Assembly: GCA_002483135.1 (NCBI GenBank)
Contig: DLHI01000020.1
Location: 1 to 64,000 of the forward strand
DNA: 64,000 bases
Direction of reading: 5' to 3'
Source: Hyphomonadaceae bacterium UBA7672
GTDB taxonomy: Bacteria > Pseudomonadota > Alphaproteobacteria > Caulobacterales > Hyphomonadaceae
Below are positions 63,273-64,000 of this stretch, piece by piece. How positions within the stretch are numbered: position 1 is the first letter of the stretch; every line of letters starts with the position of its first letter. Both the position numbers and the translations under genes were made by a program. The notes under the pieces were generated by a model. It saw only the letters and a list, made by a program, of their open reading frames with translations. It searched no databases and had not been told where the DNA came from.

Positions 63273-64000
63273 ATGAACATTCATGAGCATCAGGCGAAGG
63301 AAGTCCTGAAGTCCTTCGGCGCTCCCGTCGCCAAGGGCGTGGCCATCACCTCGCTGGACCAGGCTGAAGCCGCGATCAACGCGCTGCCGGGACCGCTCTG
63401 GGTCGTGAAATCGCAGATTCATGCGGGCGGCCGCGGCAAGGGCAAGTTCATCGAGAAGGAAGCGGGCGAAAAGGGCGGCGTCCGCCTCGGTTTCTCGAAA
63501 GAGCAGGCGCTTGAGCATGTGAAGGCCATGTTCGGCCGTCACCTTGTCACGGCGCAGACTGGCGCGGGCGGCAAGCAGGTCAACCGCATCTATGTTGAAG
63601 ACGGCGCTGATATCGAGAAGGAACTCTACCTCTCCATGCTGGTCGATCGCGGCACGGGCCGGGTGGCGTTCATGGTCTCGACCGAAGGCGGCATGGATAT
63701 CGAGCAGGTCGCCCACGACACGCCCGAGAAGATCCTGACGCTCAGCATCGATCCGGCGACCGGCGTGACCGAGGCTGACTCGAAGAAGATCGCTGAAGCG
63801 CTGAAGCTTACAGGCGCGGCCGCCGCCGACATGCTGACGCTGGCGCCGACGCTCTACACGGCGTTCACGTCGAAAGACATGAGCATGCTGGAAGTGAACC
63901 CGCTCATCGTCATGAAGGACGGCCACCTGCGCGTGCTGGACGCCAAGGTGTCGTTCGACGACAACGCGCTCGCCATCAAGGGCCGCCATGACGACATCAT
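63273..64000 (+). CDS. sucC: Succinyl-CoA synthetase subunit beta, N-terminal part
   Basis: This is the 5' part of sucC, which continues past the right edge; 242 complete codons are visible. It has the ATP-grasp start MNIHEHQAKEVLKSFGAPV, VVKSQIHAGGRGKGKF, YLSMLVDRGTGRVAFM and the metal-binding region MLEVNPLIV. The enzyme makes ATP or GTP from succinyl-CoA in the TCA cycle. Absence of a stop in the window explains the open end. Confidence 0.96.
   Translation, partial: MNIHEHQAKEVLKSFGAPVAKGVAITSLDQAEAAINALPGPLWVVKSQIHAGGRGKGKFIEKEAGEKGGVRLGFSKEQALEHVKAMFGRHLVTAQTGAGGKQVNRIYVEDGADIEKELYLSMLVDRGTGRVAFMVSTEGGMDIEQVAHDTPEKILTLSIDPATGVTEADSKKIAEALKLTGAAAADMLTLAPTLYTAFTSKDMSMLEVNPLIVMKDGHLRVLDAKVSFDDNALAIKGRHDDI

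Overview
The window is a 64 kb piece of a GC-rich alphaproteobacterial chromosome. Gene order (rplU-rpmA-obgE, proB, proA, nadD-rsfS-rlmH-envC-ctpA-deacetylase-rppH, atpD/atpC, mdh/zapE/sucC), the TonB-dependent receptors, an ECF42-type sigma factor and abundant Tat and lipoprotein signals suggest a Hyphomonadaceae/Caulobacterales-like, heterotrophic aquatic bacterium. That placement is inference from gene content. I found no rRNA, tRNA, CRISPR array or prophage.

Left part (1-35 kb): the end of atpD and all of atpC flank two unrelated genes. From rppH (3.2 kb) to rplU (35.0 kb) the minus strand carries a housekeeping backbone: rplU, rpmA, a GNAT gene, obgE, proB, proA, nadD, rsfS, rlmH, an envC-like gene, ctpA, divergent polysaccharide deacetylase and rppH. 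In many alphaproteobacteria much of this is a compact cluster. Here it is spread over 32 kb by inserted blocks: a DUF433/DUF5615 toxin-antitoxin pair; a 9.4 kb block with two TonB-dependent receptors, a HxlR regulator and an ECF42 sigma operon; an unrecognised three-gene membrane/VWA-lipoprotein operon; and a 7 kb block with an IS1595-family element, acetyltransferases, an SDR and two secreted proteins. The IS is complete, with terminal inverted repeats and an 8-bp target duplication. It carries a trypsin-like protease as passenger and sits inside a palindromic intergenic repeat.

Middle (35-44 kb): a uronate-catabolism locus holds kduI-kduD-kdgK, a LacI regulator, a GH43 glycoside hydrolase and, 4 kb away, a secreted type-B carboxylesterase. 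A shared operator-like motif with core TGACACCGGT lies in front of kduI, between lacI and GH43, and in front of the esterase, which suggests one regulon. A HigBA-like toxin-antitoxin pair follows.

Right part (44-64 kb): cysQ, galE, two FKBP-type isomerases (one with two tandem domains), a CHAP lipoprotein, an RmlD-like reductase, several secreted hypotheticals, mdh, zapE, a single-domain response regulator, a PlsC-like acyltransferase, a LytTR membrane regulator divergent from a DUF2141/carotenoid-oxygenase pair, an MFS transporter, and the start of sucC, which runs off the window.

Palindromic dispersed repeats of about 45-170 bp recur between genes. One forms the 5' end of the envC-like gene, one lies in the leader of the esterase, and one was split by the IS.
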